NCBI GenBank assembly: GCA_025929655.1
Contig: JAICPV010000039.1
Coordinates: 1-10,642 of the forward strand
DNA length: 10,642 nt
Direction of reading: 5' to 3'
DNA from: Pyrinomonadaceae bacterium
Lineage (GTDB): Bacteria; Acidobacteriota; Blastocatellia; Pyrinomonadales; Pyrinomonadaceae
The translations under genes were made by a program, and so were the position numbers. Positions 1 to 5,738 of the stretch are shown here, in pieces. Below the pieces are notes generated by a model that saw only the letters and a program-made list of their open reading frames with translations, searched no databases and was not told the DNA's origin. Numbering within the stretch: position 1 is the first letter of the stretch; every line of letters starts with the position of its first letter.

Positions 1-192
1 GACGATCTTGTCACCGCGGATCGCAACCGCACCGTCGGTGATTACCCGTTTCGTGCTATCCATCGTGACGACGGTACCGCCGGAAATAAGAAGGTCAACT
101 GAAGCGACACGGGTCTGGGCGATCGCATCTGGCGACGTGAGTGCGCCAACGACGACCAATAGGTAAAATCTTGCGATAGCTTTTTGTTTCAT
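1..192 (-). CDS. Exported amidohydrolase-family protein (N-terminal part, runs off window)
   Basis: Only the first 64 codons are present. Residues 1-25 look like a Sec signal peptide: K2, K4 and R8 are basic, a hydrophobic core FYLLVVVGAL follows, and an A-I-A motif at 23-25 precedes Q26. The mature start reads VDLLISGGTVVTMD and continues with a DGAV(A)IRGDKIV segment. That is the typical N-terminal beta-sandwich opening of metal-dependent amidohydrolases (the cytosine/guanine deaminase, chlorohydrolase and imidazolonepropionase group). The metal-binding HxH and later ligands lie outside the window, so the substrate cannot be named. The ATG overlaps the stop of the upstream nucleotidyltransferase gene as ATGA, so translation is probably coupled. 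As the last visible gene of a nucleoside-salvage operon, a base or nucleoside deaminase is a tempting guess, but many relatives act on other cyclic amides or on peptides. The signal peptide places it outside the cytoplasm, unlike the kinase and deaminase upstream. Confidence 0.75.
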   Translation of the reverse strand, partial: MKQKAIARFYLLVVVGALTSPDAIAQTRVASVDLLISGGTVVTMDSTKRVITDGAVAIRGDKIV

Positions 193-653
193 GAACTGCG
201 ATTAACCCTTAAAAGCTCCTTAACGTCCAGAAGGTCGTGATCTCGGCCCACAGCCTTCTTATTGGTAAGTAGGTCGTCCAACGAAATAATATCGAACGTT
301 ATCCCTTCGGCTACTCGTTTTTCTCGCCGCTCATACGCCGAATCAAAATCCACACCTTCCAGATAATTTAAGATCTCGATCTTTACGGGGGCTGCCCCTA
401 TTCGAACGACGCTTTTTGGCAACGAAAAAAGTTTCGGCGACACCTCGGAAGTGGCAAAGCCGAACTCATGCAAAACGTTCACGCACCTCAAAACATTTTC
501 GTGGTCGGACCGGATGACTATGTCCAGGTCGTTCGTAAAGCGGGGATGGCCGTGAAGGGCCACAGCGTATCCACCAATCAGCAAATACCTAACTCTGTTC
601 GAGTTTAACAACTTCAATAGATCTTTGAAGTCTTCGTTGAGCTCGATCTCCAT
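189..653 (-). CDS. Minimal nucleotidyltransferase (MNT / AbiEii-like fold)
   Basis: This is a 154-aa soluble protein. The polymerase-beta-type signature is clear: GG at 27-28 is followed by DLD with D42 and D44, in the stretch GGYAVALHGHPRFTNDLD, and a KIEIL strand supplies the likely third acidic residue. The C-terminal part (SLDDLLTNKKAVGRDHDLLDVKEL) matches the conserved tail of the small single-domain nucleotidyltransferases often annotated as AbiEii/toxin-like or DUF6036. Such proteins transfer NMP from NTPs; in some toxin-antitoxin pairs the targets are tRNA or a partner protein. The target here is unknown. I chose the ATG at 653; a TTG at 752 would add 33 residues (arginine- and serine-rich) that do not resemble the family. 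With the ATG start, the first 65 nt overlap the upstream 71-aa gene in another frame. The stop shares ATGA with the amidohydrolase. No strong Shine-Dalgarno is visible, so expression probably depends on coupling to the upstream gene. Confidence 0.85.
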   Translation of the reverse strand: MEIELNEDFKDLLKLLNSNRVRYLLIGGYAVALHGHPRFTNDLDIVIRSDHENVLRCVNVLHEFGFATSEVSPKLFSLPKSVVRIGAAPVKIEILNYLEGVDFDSAYERREKRVAEGITFDIISLDDLLTNKKAVGRDHDLLDVKELLRVNRSS

Positions 654-804
654 AGACAATTCGCCGCAGTCGTTCAACGTGCTGCAGGCGCTCCTTCGTG
701 GACGCATTACGCCAATATTCGATCTCGTCCGACCGATCGTCGACCGAGACAACGGCGAGTTTCGATTTATCTAAGCGTATTTCCGGTAATTCTTTTTCGC
801 TCAT
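589..804 (-). CDS. Small protein (71 aa) paired with the nucleotidyltransferase
   Basis: This is a charged 71-aa protein with no signal peptide or membrane segment. The middle reads DEIEYWRNASTKERLQHVERL, followed by RRIVYGDRAQRRLQR. Short proteins with a W-R-x-x-(S/T)-x-x-E-R-L core and an (R/Q)-x-x-x-Y-G segment recur directly upstream of this nucleotidyltransferase type, so it is read as the cognate partner, by analogy a possible antitoxin or adaptor. That role is inference. The start ATG shares ATGA with the cytidine deaminase stop (801-804), with no separate Shine-Dalgarno, which indicates translational coupling. The last 21 codons overlap the start of the nucleotidyltransferase in another frame. 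Alternative reading: a target-binding subunit without any toxin function. Confidence 0.7.
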   Translation of the reverse strand: MSEKELPEIRLDKSKLAVVSVDDRSDEIEYWRNASTKERLQHVERLRRIVYGDRAQRRLQRSIEVVKLEQS

Positions 805-1199
805 TTCAAAAACTTTGAGTCGAATGCTCGGGGCAGTAATTCGCTCATCATAACGACTTCCTTTTTGCCGTGAAGATTCGCCAGGATCACGGGTACGTCA
901 CCGCAGAATTCCCAGATGATCTGGCGGCAGGTGCCGCATGGCGGAGTCGGTTCTTCCGTATCGACGACGACGGCGATTCGGCCGAATTTTGTGACGCCTC
1001 GCGAGATGCCCTTCCAGATCGCGACGCGCTCGGCGCAAACGGTAAGACCGTAGCTCGCCGATTCGACGTTGCAGCCGATATAGATGTCACCGTTCTCCGA
1101 TTCGACTGCTGCACCGACCTTGAAATTGGAATACGGCGCGTAGGCGTTTTGCCGCGCTTTCTCGGCTTCCGCAATTAGTTCTTCTTCAGAATGCTTCAT
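801..1199 (-). CDS. cdd: Cytidine deaminase
   Basis: It hydrolytically deaminates cytidine and deoxycytidine to uridine and deoxyuridine in pyrimidine salvage, in the cytoplasm. The 132-aa length matches the homotetrameric single-domain class. The zinc site is complete: C55-A-E57 (CAER, with E57 the proton shuttle) and P-C88-G-T-C91-R-Q. The nucleoside-binding N-terminal segment YAPYSNFKVGAAV (residues 20-32) and N44-x-E46 are also present. The gene begins 15 nt after the uridine kinase stop and ends in an ATGA overlap with the next gene. Its product uridine is the direct substrate of the uridine kinase encoded just upstream, which supports a shared salvage operon. No good Shine-Dalgarno precedes the ATG, so coupling to udk is likely. 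Confidence 0.96.
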   Translation of the reverse strand: MKHSEEELIAEAEKARQNAYAPYSNFKVGAAVESENGDIYIGCNVESASYGLTVCAERVAIWKGISRGVTKFGRIAVVVDTEEPTPPCGTCRQIIWEFCGDVPVILANLHGKKEVVMMSELLPRAFDSKFLK

Positions 1200-1214
1200 T
1201 CAAAATCAACGGCC

Positions 1215-1898
1215 CTAAACTTTCTCGGGGACACTCCCTGACGGCCCGGGTCCGCTTCGGGATGCCCTCGCGGAGCCGGGCGGTCGTGTTTCTGCCTGCA
1301 GTTTTTCGCGAACGAGGCTGCAAAGCATATCGAGAGTAACGCCGGTCTGCGAGCCTTCGGGAATGATGATGTTAGCATGCCGTTTCGACGGCTCAACGAA
1401 TTCAAAATGCATCGGGCGGATCGTACGTTCGTATTGGTTCAGCGTCCGTTCGAACGTCCGGCCACGTTCGTTTATGTCGCGTCGCAGCCGACGGATCAAG
1501 CGAATGTCATCGGGCGTGTCCACGAAAACGCGCATGTCCAGCAGGTCCAAAACGCGCGGCTCGGAAAATATCAAAATCCCTTCAACGATGACGACCGGTT
1601 TCGGTTCGATCACCTCGATCTCGTCGCTTCGTGTATGCGTGACGAAATCGTAAAGCGGCATCTCGAAGCGCAAGCCCTGCTTAAGGCGCATCAGGTGATT
1701 GACCAGCATGTCGCTGTCGATCGCGTCCGGATGGTCGAAGTTCGCCTGGTGGCGTTCATCCAGAGGCATGTCCGCGAGATTGCGGTAATACGAATCCTGC
1801 TCGACGAGCACGACGTTGTCGCACCCGACGGCGTCGACTATCGCCCTCGCGATCGTCGTCTTGCCAGAACCCGTGCCGCCGCAGATGCCAATAAACAT
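1215..1898 (-). CDS. udk: Uridine kinase
   Basis: It phosphorylates uridine and cytidine to UMP and CMP with ATP or GTP, in cytoplasmic pyrimidine salvage. The P-loop is GGTGSGKTT at residues 7-15. The family segments QDSYYRNL and ANFDHPDAID, the MPLYDF substrate loop, VVIVEGIL (strand and Walker B region) and the RRLRRD(I)xERGR lid are all present in the expected order, giving a typical uridine kinase core of about 205 residues. The C-terminal 20-odd residues (PPGSARASRSGPGPSGS and onward) are a low-complexity Pro/Gly/Ser/Arg tail that is not part of the family fold. The DNA encoding it is GC-rich and repeat-like (see findings). It sits between punA and cdd on the same strand, with a TAGG-like weak ribosome site before the ATG. 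Confidence 0.96.
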   Translation of the reverse strand: MFIGICGGTGSGKTTIARAIVDAVGCDNVVLVEQDSYYRNLADMPLDERHQANFDHPDAIDSDMLVNHLMRLKQGLRFEMPLYDFVTHTRSDEIEVIEPKPVVIVEGILIFSEPRVLDLLDMRVFVDTPDDIRLIRRLRRDINERGRTFERTLNQYERTIRPMHFEFVEPSKRHANIIIPEGSQTGVTLDMLCSLVREKLQAETRPPGSARASRSGPGPSGSVPEKV

Positions 1899-1911
1899 AA
1901 AGCCTAATTCT

Positions 1912-1984
1912 AACAGGATGAACAGGATAAACAGGACGTGCAGCGAACCAAAATCGCCATCATGTGTATCCTGTCTATCCTGTT
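1912..1984. repeat. Intergenic palindromic element of 9-nt units (AACAGGATN type)
   Basis: The left side has three tandem 9-mers, AACAGGATG, AACAGGATA and AACAGGACG (1912-1938). The right side has two inverted copies, TATCCTGTC and TATCCTGTT (1967-1984). The 18-nt arms 1912-1929 and 1967-1984 match at 16 of 18 positions and are separated by 37 nt. The right arm reaches the first base of the punA stop codon. It fills most of the 85-nt gap between punA and udk. There is no T-tract, so it is not a classical terminator. It may be a repeat that forms an mRNA hairpin within the operon. Confidence 0.8.
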
Positions 1985-2841
1985 CAACCGATCTTAGAAA
2001 TTATCCGTCTCAGTAATTCTTTGAAAATGTCAGCAACCTGCTCGCCGGTCGCCATCACGTGGTTGTGGTCGATCCCGCCTTCTTCCATCCCGGCGGCCAT
2101 GTTTGTGATGCACGAGATCCCGAGCACGCGCATTCCCTGATGCCGCGCGGCGATCGCGTCCGGGACCGTCGACATCCCGACCGCGTCCGCCCCGAACATT
2201 CGGTAAAGCCGCACCTCCGCGGGTGTCTCATACGTCGGGCCCGAAAGCGCGCAGTAAATGCCGCGTTTCAGAAGGTCGCGTTTTTCTTCGTCCGATCCAT
2301 TCTCGAATCTTTCCTGTGCGATCGCTTCGGCTGCTTCGTGAGCGATGGACTGCAAATCCGGATCGTAAACAGAAGTCATGTCAGGAAATCGCGGGCCGAA
2401 CCGATCATCGTTTGGCCCGCGCAGGGGGTTCACGCCGATGCAGTTCATATGGTCGCTGATCAGCATCAGTTCGCCGGGTCGAATGTCGGTATTCAAGCTG
2501 CCCGCTGCGTTCGTCAGAATGACGTTTTCGACGCCCATCCTTCCGAGTGCGCGAATCGGGAACATCACCTGTTCCATCGAATAGCCTTCGTAGTAATGAA
2601 AACGCCCCTGCTGAACCGCGATGTGTTTTCCTTCGATCTCGCCGAGCACGAGCTGTCCGGAATGCCCGGCGACGGTAGCTTTTACAAAATGCGGAATGTC
2701 TCTGTAAGAAATACGGACAGCCTTCGCTAATTCGTCCGCGAACGCGCCCAATCCGCTGCCAAGTACGACCGCGGCCTCGACCGGATGATCATACTTCGAT
2801 CGTATGAATTCAGCCGCTTCAACGGCATTCTCGTAAGTCAT
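1984..2841 (-). CDS. punA: Purine nucleoside phosphorylase (class I, trimeric type)
   Basis: It catalyses reversible phosphorolysis of purine nucleosides to base plus (deoxy)ribose-1-phosphate, in the cytoplasm. Length is 285 aa, usual for the PNP/MTAP trimeric family. Phosphate-site residues are visible: S29 in GSGLG, H60 in GHSG, R80 and H82 in GRFHYYEGY. The family signature TNAAGS lies at 110-115. Base-binding residues are E205 in SGPTYETPAE and N247 in ITNMAAG. The Glu/Asn pair points to 6-oxopurine nucleosides (inosine, guanosine) rather than methylthioadenosine. A charged insertion around 177-193 before the last substrate loop is mildly unusual. It lies 92 nt downstream of the permease pair, so imported purine nucleosides could feed directly into it. 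No strong Shine-Dalgarno is seen before the ATG. Confidence 0.96.
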   Translation of the reverse strand: MTYENAVEAAEFIRSKYDHPVEAAVVLGSGLGAFADELAKAVRISYRDIPHFVKATVAGHSGQLVLGEIEGKHIAVQQGRFHYYEGYSMEQVMFPIRALGRMGVENVILTNAAGSLNTDIRPGELMLISDHMNCIGVNPLRGPNDDRFGPRFPDMTSVYDPDLQSIAHEAAEAIAQERFENGSDEEKRDLLKRGIYCALSGPTYETPAEVRLYRMFGADAVGMSTVPDAIAARHQGMRVLGISCITNMAAGMEEGGIDHNHVMATGEQVADIFKELLRRIISKIG

Positions 2842-2852
2842 CGGTGATAAAA

Positions 2853-2925
2853 TTAGTTACGAATTAAACGAATCTCACGAATCAAGACAGGAAGTATTTG
2901 TGGAATTTGTGAAACTCGTGGCTAA
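2853..2925. repeat. Intergenic palindromic element of 9-nt units (ACGAATNNN type)
   Basis: Two ungapped 30-nt arms, 2853-2882 and 2896-2925, are complementary at 21 of 30 positions around a 13-nt loop. The left arm iterates a 9-nt unit (ACGAATTAA, ACGAATCTC, ACGAAT...). The right arm iterates its complement (TTTGTGGAA, TTTGTGAAA, CTCGTGGCT). Several mismatches would be G:U pairs in RNA. It fills most of the 92-nt gap between the NupQ-like permease and punA. It has the same design as the element at 1912-1984 but a different unit sequence. Confidence 0.75.
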
Positions 2926-2933
2926 AGGATTTT

Positions 2934-3854
2934 TCAACTCTCCTTTCGATACGGAATTCCCAACGCTTTCGGTGCGCGTGACAGACCGATGAATCCGGCA
3001 AGCACGATTATAGTCAACACATACGGGATCATCTGTATGAACTGCACCGGGATGTCTTCGCCGGAAGGAAGCTTGACAACGCCCTGGAACTGGATCGCTA
3101 ACGCCTCGGTGAAACCGAAAAAAAGGCATGCGAACAGCACTGGTAAAGGCTTCCATTTCGCGAGAATCAACGCCGCCAACGCGATAAACCCACGGCCGGC
3201 CGTCATGCCGCGCGTGAAAAGTGACGACTGCCCGATGGAAAGATAAGCGCCGCCGGCCGCCGCCAGTACGCCGGAGATCATAACCGCGGTGTAACGAAGC
3301 CGAACGACATTGACACCCGCAGCATCGGCAGCGGCAGGGTTTTCGCCCGTCGCGCGAATGCGCAGTCCGAACGGCGTTTTATAAAGCACATACCAACAAA
3401 CAGGAACGAGGATAAATGCGAGGATCGACGCGATCGAAAGGCGGTTGTAATAATCCGGCAATAAAAATTCCTGCGCGATCTGCTGCGTCGAACCGGCCGA
3501 ATCGTATATTCGGCTGCTGATCACCGCAGGCAGCCCAAGCATAAGGATATTGATCGCAAAACCCGCGACGACCTGATCGGCCTCGAATTTTATTACCGCC
3601 ACCGCAAAAATGAGCGCCGTCAAAGCGCCGGCGACCAAAGCGGCCAGAAAACCGATGTAGGGATTATTCAGTTCATACGTGACGACGGCCCCGACGAATG
3701 CCCCTGCGAGCATCAGCCCCTCAAGCGCGATGTTTATCACGCCCGACCGTTCCGAAAACATCCCGCCGAGCGCCGCGAAGATCAGCGGCGTCGCCGATCG
3801 GATCATCGAAAAAAAGATGATCACGAGAAACGTTACTGTGAAAATTTCGTTCAT
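2934..3854 (-). CDS. Nucleoside ABC transporter permease, NupQ/YufQ-like
   Basis: This is an inner-membrane permease subunit of a BMP/RbsC-type (BPD_transp_2) importer, 306 aa with about eight to nine hydrophobic segments. The N-terminal part carries the family hallmark TPLIFAALGGMFSERSGVIN followed by ALEGLMLAGAF. The cytoplasmic coupling loop RATGENPAAADAAG has G170-E-N-P; this loop contacts the ATPase in the family. The ATG at 3854 directly follows the TAG of the upstream permease and is served by a good GAGG ribosome site at 3861-3864 lying inside that gene. The pairing with a longer permease plus downstream punA, udk and cdd points to nucleoside uptake; relatives can transport other sugars, so specificity is inferred from context. 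Confidence 0.9.
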   Translation of the reverse strand: MNEIFTVTFLVIIFFSMIRSATPLIFAALGGMFSERSGVINIALEGLMLAGAFVGAVVTYELNNPYIGFLAALVAGALTALIFAVAVIKFEADQVVAGFAINILMLGLPAVISSRIYDSAGSTQQIAQEFLLPDYYNRLSIASILAFILVPVCWYVLYKTPFGLRIRATGENPAAADAAGVNVVRLRYTAVMISGVLAAAGGAYLSIGQSSLFTRGMTAGRGFIALAALILAKWKPLPVLFACLFFGFTEALAIQFQGVVKLPSGEDIPVQFIQMIPYVLTIIVLAGFIGLSRAPKALGIPYRKES

Positions 3855-4934
3855 CTATTTCCTCGTGAATCGTTGGAGCGACGCTACGAAAAGAATAATG
3901 ATCGCCTGTAATACTTCTACCAGATCCTTTGAGACGTATTTCGTTTCAATGTCGACAAATATCTCGCCGCGCTTAAATACCGCGAAAAAGATCGCGGCGA
4001 CCAAAATCCCAAACGGATGATTACGCCCTAACAAAGCGACCGCGATACCTAAAAATCCCCAACCGTCAGAGAATCCATCGTAGTAGCGATACCGATATCC
4101 GAGCACTTCGCCTATCGCGACCATACCGGCAAGCCCGCCCGAGATCGTCATCGCGATAACGATCTGCTTCTTTGGCGAGATTCCGCCGTACTCCGCAGCG
4201 CTCGGATTTTCGCCCACGGCGCGCAGCTCGTATCCCCACTTTGTTTTCCAAAGAAAAATATAAACCAACACACACATCAGAACCGCAAGCGGAAACGCAA
4301 CGCTGAGCGGAACGAAATCCGGCATTCCCGGAATGAACTGGCTAATGCGAGTTATGTGTGCGGCCGGACCGATCTCCGCCGTCTGCATGATCGGGTCGCC
4401 CGGTATCTTAAAGAAATATTGCGTGAAATAGCTGACCAGCGCGATGCCGATGAAGTTCAGCATGATCGTGTTGATCACCTCATGCGAGCCGAACTTCGCA
4501 CGCAAGATCCCCGGTATCGCGCCCCAAATGCCGCCTGCCGCTATCGCCGTCAGGACACACATCGTGATCAGCAATATCGACGGCAGGCTATACCATGACC
4601 AGTTCTCTTCCTTCCCGAAAATGTTGACGATGGTGCCGCCGAACTTGATCCCGACCCATGCTGTCGCAAATGCCGCAACGTAAAGTTGTCCTTCCGCTCC
4701 GATGTTTAAAAGCCCGCAGCGGAACGCCACGGCCACTGCCAAACCAGTGAATATCAGCGGAGTTGCAATGAATAGCGTATACCCCAGGTCGTTCAGCGAG
4801 CCGAACGAATTGCCGACCAGATGATAAAACGTGACGAGCGGGTTATCGCCGATCAGCAGCACGATAATGCCGCCGACAACAAATGCTGCAACCACTGCGA
4901 CGAGCGGCCAAAGAACCTCGCGAAAGACATTCAT
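3855..4934 (-). CDS. Nucleoside ABC transporter permease, NupP/YufP-like
   Basis: This is the partner permease of the importer, 359 aa from the ATG at 4934. A TTG at 4967 would add 11 polar residues before the first membrane helix and is less likely. Hallmarks include an N-terminal helix, then DNPLVTFYHLVGNSFG, TPLIFTGLAVAVAFRCGLLN, an IGAEGQL motif, and the coupling loop RAVGENPSAAEYGG with G241-E-N-P. The sequence is strongly hydrophobic with eight or more membrane segments. In B. subtilis nupNOPQ and related operons the two permeases follow a lipoprotein and a two-domain ATPase. Here nothing precedes it but the divergent hsp20 gene. A candidate promoter lies just upstream (4984-5013, minus strand). 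Confidence 0.9.
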   Translation of the reverse strand: MNVFREVLWPLVAVVAAFVVGGIIVLLIGDNPLVTFYHLVGNSFGSLNDLGYTLFIATPLIFTGLAVAVAFRCGLLNIGAEGQLYVAAFATAWVGIKFGGTIVNIFGKEENWSWYSLPSILLITMCVLTAIAAGGIWGAIPGILRAKFGSHEVINTIMLNFIGIALVSYFTQYFFKIPGDPIMQTAEIGPAAHITRISQFIPGMPDFVPLSVAFPLAVLMCVLVYIFLWKTKWGYELRAVGENPSAAEYGGISPKKQIVIAMTISGGLAGMVAIGEVLGYRYRYYDGFSDGWGFLGIAVALLGRNHPFGILVAAIFFAVFKRGEIFVDIETKYVSKDLVEVLQAIIILFVASLQRFTRK

Positions 4935-4983
4935 AAATGAAGTCCGGGAAACAGGAACACAAAACAATAGAATTGCGAGACTA

Positions 4984-5013
4984 AATATAACCGAGAAAAC
5001 GGGAAACTGTCAC
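4984..5013 (-). promoter_or_regulatory. Candidate sigma-70-type promoter for the nucleoside operon
   Basis: On the minus strand, GTGACA (5013-5008) and TATATT (4989-4984) are separated by 18 nt; each hexamer differs from consensus at one position. Initiation would fall near 4977 and leave a leader of about 43 nt before the ATG at 4934. It is a motif match only. Confidence 0.4.
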
Positions 5014-5055
5014 GAATAGTACCGAAAACCGGCGAAAAAAGTTAAGCACCGATAC

Positions 5056-5084
5056 TTGACAACGCCGCACTCATATTTTATTAT
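5056..5084 (+). promoter_or_regulatory. Sigma-70-type promoter of hsp20
   Basis: A perfect TTGACA at 5056-5061 and TATTAT at 5079-5084 are separated by the optimal 17 nt. This predicts a start near 5091 and a leader of about 60 nt. It is clearly not a sigma-32-style heat-shock promoter (no CCCAT-type -10), which suggests control by a repressor or by RNA structure. Confidence 0.75.
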
Positions 5085-5092
5085 CGTATCAG

Positions 5093-5106
5093 GCTAATCA
5101 GTTAGC
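5093..5106. promoter_or_regulatory. Inverted repeat at hsp20 transcription start (putative operator)
   Basis: GCTAA-TCAG-TTAGC is a perfect 5-bp dyad beginning about 8 nt after the -10 box. A protein bound there would block initiation; alternatively it is a small leader hairpin. It is not a CIRCE element, and the HspR consensus is not seen. Confidence 0.4.
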
Positions 5107-5149
5107 TTATTTTCCAAGAGCAAATTTGTTTTATGGGAGGAAAATTAAC

Positions 5150-5653
5150 ATGAATGTTATTAAATACGACCCGTTCAGGGAGCTGCGCAGCCTGCATAAC
5201 GAGATGAACAGGCTTTTTACGAGCAATATTGAAGGGCAGGACAGCGGCGAATTCGCCCGGGGCGCCTGGAGCCCGAGTGTCGATATCTACGAGGACAAGG
5301 ACCGATTGATCGTTGAAGCCGAGCTTCCGGGCATGTCCCGCGACGACTTCGAGCTCACGGTCGAGAATAATGTGCTCACGCTCAAAGGCGAGAGGAAATT
5401 CGAAAAGAAGACCGAGGGCGACAACTACCACAGAGTTGAGCGTTCCTATGGTTCGTTCACGCGGCAGTTCACGCTCCCGCAGACCGTAACCAGTGACGGC
5501 GCGACGGCGGATTTCGAGAACGGCGTGCTTCGCGTAGCGCTGCCGAAGCGGGAAGAGACCAAGGCCCGCAAGATCGAGATCACCGGCAGCAAGGCAGGCA
5601 GCCAGCCTAAAACGATCGAGGCCGAATCAAAAAGCGGAGCAGCGAAAGCATAG
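5150..5653 (+). CDS. Small heat-shock protein, Hsp20 / alpha-crystallin family
   Basis: This is an ATP-independent holdase that binds unfolding proteins and hands them to ClpB/DnaK, in the cytoplasm. It is 167 aa from the ATG at 5150, which has an excellent GGGAGG ribosome site at 5135-5140; an in-frame TTG at 5126 is ignored. The N-terminal arm has the typical DPFRELRSLHNEMNRLF segment (residues 7-23). The alpha-crystallin domain runs from about 41 to 145, with PSVDIYED, LPGMSRDDFE, the G125-V-L motif (GVLRVALPK), and the oligomerising I-x-I motif at I142-E-I144. The tail after 145 is short, Lys/Ala/Ser-rich and disordered in appearance. It heads the proteostasis block and is followed by a strong terminator. 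Confidence 0.96.
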   Translation: MNVIKYDPFRELRSLHNEMNRLFTSNIEGQDSGEFARGAWSPSVDIYEDKDRLIVEAELPGMSRDDFELTVENNVLTLKGERKFEKKTEGDNYHRVERSYGSFTRQFTLPQTVTSDGATADFENGVLRVALPKREETKARKIEITGSKAGSQPKTIEAESKSGAAKA

Positions 5654-5676
5654 ATCGTTTGTCTGACCTGATGACG

Positions 5677-5715
5677 GAGACGCAGGGTCCTAAACAACCC
5701 CTGCGTCTCTTTTAT
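5677..5715 (+). terminator. Rho-independent terminator after hsp20
   Basis: A perfect 11-bp stem is formed by GAGACGCAGGG (5677-5687) and CCCTGCGTCTC (5699-5709), with an 11-nt loop, followed by TTTTAT. It lies 23 nt after the hsp20 stop and ends 23 nt before the clpB start. Confidence 0.9.
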
Positions 5716-5738
5716 CTGACGGGGTGTAGAATAAAGTT

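Noticed and set aside
654..752. Upstream TTG start extending the nucleotidyltransferase by 33 residues
   Set aside because: The extension is Arg/Ser-rich, lies wholly over the small-protein gene and does not resemble the family N-terminus; the ATG at 653 fits.
1377..1907. Long open frame on the plus strand opposite udk (176 aa)
   Set aside because: The minus-strand frame encodes a complete uridine kinase with all motifs; the opposite frame has no recognisable domain and is a shadow of codon bias.
1912..1984. CRISPR-like array because of short direct repeats
   Set aside because: Units are 9 nt, contiguous and without spacers, with inverted copies on the other side; no cas genes nearby.
2059..2730. 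Plus-strand open frame opposite punA (223 aa)
   Set aside because: Antisense to a fully conserved phosphorylase; His/Arg-rich composition typical of antisense shadows.
5093..5106. CIRCE (HrcA) operator at hsp20
   Set aside because: CIRCE is TTAGCACTC-N9-GAGTGCTAA; the dyad here has the half-sites in the opposite order and a 4-nt spacer.
5126..5149. Upstream TTG start for hsp20
   Set aside because: It would place the strong GGGAGG ribosome site inside the gene; the ATG at 5150 has ideal spacing.
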